A DNA stretch of 8,659 bases, taken from the NCBI GenBank assembly GCA_003695505.1, contig RFIY01000039.1, positions 1-8,659 of the forward strand. Reading direction: 5' to 3'. The translations under genes were made by a program, and so were the position numbers. The notes below the pieces were generated by a model, which worked only from the letters and a program-made list of their open reading frames with translations, made no database searches and was not told the origin of the DNA. This DNA is from J088 sp003695505 [NCBI: Candidatus Dadabacteria bacterium]. Lineage in GTDB: Bacteria > J088. Every line of letters begins with the position of its first letter. Within the stretch, counting starts at the first letter, position 1. This document shows positions 6,885 to 8,659 of this stretch, piece by piece.

Positions 6885-7909
6885 CGCCGTTTGTTATCGA
6901 TGTAATCCCGCAACGCATTCAGCAGGAAGGGCTCGACGTCGCGAACCTCCGGGGCGATGCGCTCGGTGAACAACTGGGCACCCTCGGCCAGCTCGTCGGC
7001 GAGAATGACTTCAGGGTCGCCACCCGAAACCGCCTCGTCGATCTTGTCCGTATTGTAGAGCGCGATATCCGAAATGATCGTACGTGCAAGCCTGCGCGCC
7101 CGTTCGAGGCGCTGCTCATCACCGTCGGCAGGTGGGGGCGAGGCCGGTTCGGGCGTCTGCTCAGCGGCTGGTGGCGCGGGTGCTGTGGATGGGGGGGCTG
7201 GCTCGGATACCGCTGGAGACGCGGCAGGGGCAGTCGTATCTGCGGGCGGTGCAGTGGGGGCGGCCTCCTGTGGCTCGGTTGGCGCCGCTTTGGCACCGAG
7301 CAGACGGCTGATTTTTTCTTGCAGTTCGTCAGGAATACGGTGCTTCTCAATATAATCGTCGGCACCGTACAGGGAGCTGGGGGGGCGCTTGTAGCGGCTC
7401 TCGTCGTAAATGGCGGCAACCAGCACAACGCGCACCCCGGACAATTCCTCATCGCGCCTCACGATTTCGCAAACCTCGAAACCGAACATCTTTGGCAACG
7501 CGACATCGAGAATCGCAATCTGAGGTTTGTGGGTCTCGATATACATCAGTGCATCGACGCCGTTGTCCGTGATATGAACTTCTTTGGCAAAGGCGGCCAC
7601 AGTGCTCTGGATTTCTGCCGCGACGTCCGGATTGGCGTGAGCGATCAAAATAATCGCATCACCAGTGCCGGTATCGTCCGTCGCTGAGGATGGCGCAGGT
7701 GCCGCGGCCTCTGCGTTGGGTTGCGGCGCCGCGGGGGCCGGCGGTTCAGGCTGGGGCGGGGCAGTCGGCGCTTCGACCTCGGGCTCCGACAGATCGACAT
7801 CAAATGGCTCACCGCACTTCTTGCAACGAATGCGCAAGCGAGGCTTGTCGAATTTGGCGGGATCCAGCCGGTAACGGGTGTCGCAATGCGTACAGGCGAC
7901 AACTTTCAT
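6869..7909 (-). CDS. Zinc-ribbon / atypical receiver / C-terminal helical module protein
   Basis: This 346-residue soluble protein has three parts joined by Pro/Ala-rich linkers (about 45-80 and 207-262). Residues 1-40 form an MJ0042-type zinc ribbon with CTHC at 6-9 and CKKC at 29-32. Residues about 85-205 form a receiver with phospho-acceptor D135 in AILDVALPKMFGFE and K189 in YIEKH. The acidic pair that binds magnesium is replaced by A90/H91, and the strand-4 Ser/Thr by Ala, so normal phosphorylation is doubtful. Residues about 263-343 are a charged helical module (ARRLARTIISDIALYN, then GAQLFTERI) of unknown role that resembles tails of other zinc-ribbon proteins, from memory. The ATG at 7909 overlaps the MCP stop (ATGA), and GAGGA lies nine bases upstream. 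It probably links the MCP to CheR/CheB as an adaptor; this is inference from order and architecture. Confidence 0.88.
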   Translation of the reverse strand: MKVVACTHCDTRYRLDPAKFDKPRLRIRCKKCGEPFDVDLSEPEVEAPTAPPQPEPPAPAAPQPNAEAAAPAPSSATDDTGTGDAIILIAHANPDVAAEIQSTVAAFAKEVHITDNGVDALMYIETHKPQIAILDVALPKMFGFEVCEIVRRDEELSGVRVVLVAAIYDESRYKRPPSSLYGADDYIEKHRIPDELQEKISRLLGAKAAPTEPQEAAPTAPPADTTAPAASPAVSEPAPPSTAPAPPAAEQTPEPASPPPADGDEQRLERARRLARTIISDIALYNTDKIDEAVSGGDPEVILADELAEGAQLFTERIAPEVRDVEPFLLNALRDYIDNKRREAGQ

Positions 7910-8659
7910 GTGTAATCTTCCTCTGGCTCAGGTTCGTTGGAGTCTTCCTGCGATAACGCAGCGCGTTCGCTGTCCTGTTCAATTTCCGGCGCTTTGTCGT
8001 CGTCCGAGAAATCACGCAGCAGCCGCTGGAAGCGCGCGATTTCCTCATTCAGGATACGCACGACATCGGATTGCTGCTGGGCGTACTTGAGGTTGGTCTC
8101 GGCCGACTGTCTGATCTCGTCGGTGACTTCGAGTACCCGATCGCTGCCAGAGCGCTGTTCTTTGAGGCTGCGAGCGATCTGGCGAACCATCTCGGTAATG
8201 CGTTCGATGGCCTGGGTAATCATCTTGCTTCCGGTCGACTGTTCACTGGTGGTGCGACGCACCTGCTGCGCGATGTTTTGCATGTTTTGCGCGGCCTTGC
8301 GTAGCGCCTCGGCCTGACTGCCTTGCGCTTCCGTATTCTGAGCAAGATGTGACACCATTTCGGCAACCTGCTGGATGCTCATCGCGACCTGATGACTGCC
8401 GCGGCTCTGCTCCGCGGTGGTCTGCTCGATAGAACGCACGCGTTCAAGCACGGATTCCGTGGATGACAGGATCGATTCGAGCGCCTGCTCGGCGTCTTCC
8501 GCACGGTCACGTCCCGCCGTGATTGCATCGCGACTCTGCCGCATTGCATCGGATGCGCGACGGCTCTCGGTCTGAACGTCCTCGATCAGTCGTGCAATCG
8601 CCTGAATCGAATCAGCCGTCTGCTCGGAAAGCTCCTTGATCTGACGCGCAACCACGGAG
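7906..8659 (-). CDS. Methyl-accepting chemotaxis protein, C-terminal part (5' end outside window)
   Basis: The reading frame is open to the right edge, so about 250 C-terminal residues are visible. It opens with VARQIKELSEQTADSIQAI, which corresponds to the stretch just after the conserved MCP hairpin tip (DEVRKLAERT-type in other receptors); the CheA/CheW-binding tip itself lies outside. The next 210 or so residues are one continuous coiled-coil arm of the cytoplasmic signalling domain, long enough for one of the longer heptad classes. A Q-x2-GS-type motif recurs (EQSRGS, AQGS, EQSTGS, EQRSGS). The last 32 residues (DDDKAPEIEQ to EEDYT) are acidic and probably disordered, with no NWETF-like CheR-docking pentapeptide. 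Sensor domain and membrane segments are not visible, so the stimulus is unknown and a PilJ-like or flagellar role cannot be separated. ATGA overlap with the next gene implies coupled translation. Confidence 0.92.
   Translation of the reverse strand, partial: SVVARQIKELSEQTADSIQAIARLIEDVQTESRRASDAMRQSRDAITAGRDRAEDAEQALESILSSTESVLERVRSIEQTTAEQSRGSHQVAMSIQQVAEMVSHLAQNTEAQGSQAEALRKAAQNMQNIAQQVRRTTSEQSTGSKMITQAIERITEMVRQIARSLKEQRSGSDRVLEVTDEIRQSAETNLKYAQQQSDVVRILNEEIARFQRLLRDFSDDDKAPEIEQDSERAALSQEDSNEPEPEEDYT

Noticed and set aside
6767-7687. A 306-codon open frame on the plus strand
   Set aside because: It lies antisense to the zinc-ribbon gene and the start of cheR. Its translation is Gly/Arg/Trp-rich low complexity mirroring the Pro/Ala linkers, with no domain.
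1-8659. Mobile elements, CRISPR arrays, tRNA or rRNA genes
   Set aside because: No transposase or integrase, regular direct-repeat array, tRNA cloverleaf or rRNA sequence was seen on either strand by eye.

Overview
The window reads as a chemosensory (chemotaxis-type) adaptation and signalling cluster encoded entirely on the minus strand, followed downstream by a membrane phospholipid-type synthase and an amino-acid racemase. The DNA is GC-rich and tightly packed, with stop/start overlaps. The proteins are Gram-negative in style, probably Pseudomonadota (gamma- or delta-proteobacterial type); this placement is an inference from protein style only, since no rRNA, tRNA or other phylogenetic marker is present.

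Layout in transcription order (right to left). Block 1: the C-terminal arm of a methyl-accepting chemotaxis protein (7906-8659, cut by the window edge); a three-part protein with a zinc ribbon, an atypical receiver and a short C-terminal helical module (6869-7909); a 912-residue HEAT-repeat/CheR methyltransferase fusion (4107-6845); and a CheB receiver-methylesterase (3016-4110). The MCP/zinc-ribbon and CheR/CheB pairs each overlap by ATGA. A perfect 10-bp hairpin sits between the zinc-ribbon gene and cheR, with the stop codon in its loop. A 119-bp non-coding gap (2897-3015) follows. Block 2: a coiled-coil/GAF protein (2033-2896); a single-domain CheY-type receiver (1640-2008); a CDP-alcohol phosphatidyltransferase with a non-catalytic-looking N-terminal region (401-1600, GTG start); and the first half of an aspartate/glutamate racemase-family protein (1-404, running off the left edge, joined by a GTGA overlap).

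Likely teamwork: the MCP would be methylated by the HEAT-CheR and demethylated by CheB. CheB, the CheY and possibly the zinc-ribbon receiver would be fed by a CheA kinase, but neither CheA nor CheW is in the window. The GAF protein and the zinc-ribbon protein look like accessory, non-core components. The lipid synthase and racemase are co-oriented and tightly spaced, but nothing in their sequences ties them to chemotaxis.

No tRNA, rRNA, CRISPR array, insertion sequence or integrase is visible. The most notable items are the HEAT-CheR fusion, the receiver that keeps its phospho-acceptor Asp but lacks the metal-binding acidic pair, the stop-codon hairpin before cheR, and the edge racemase.
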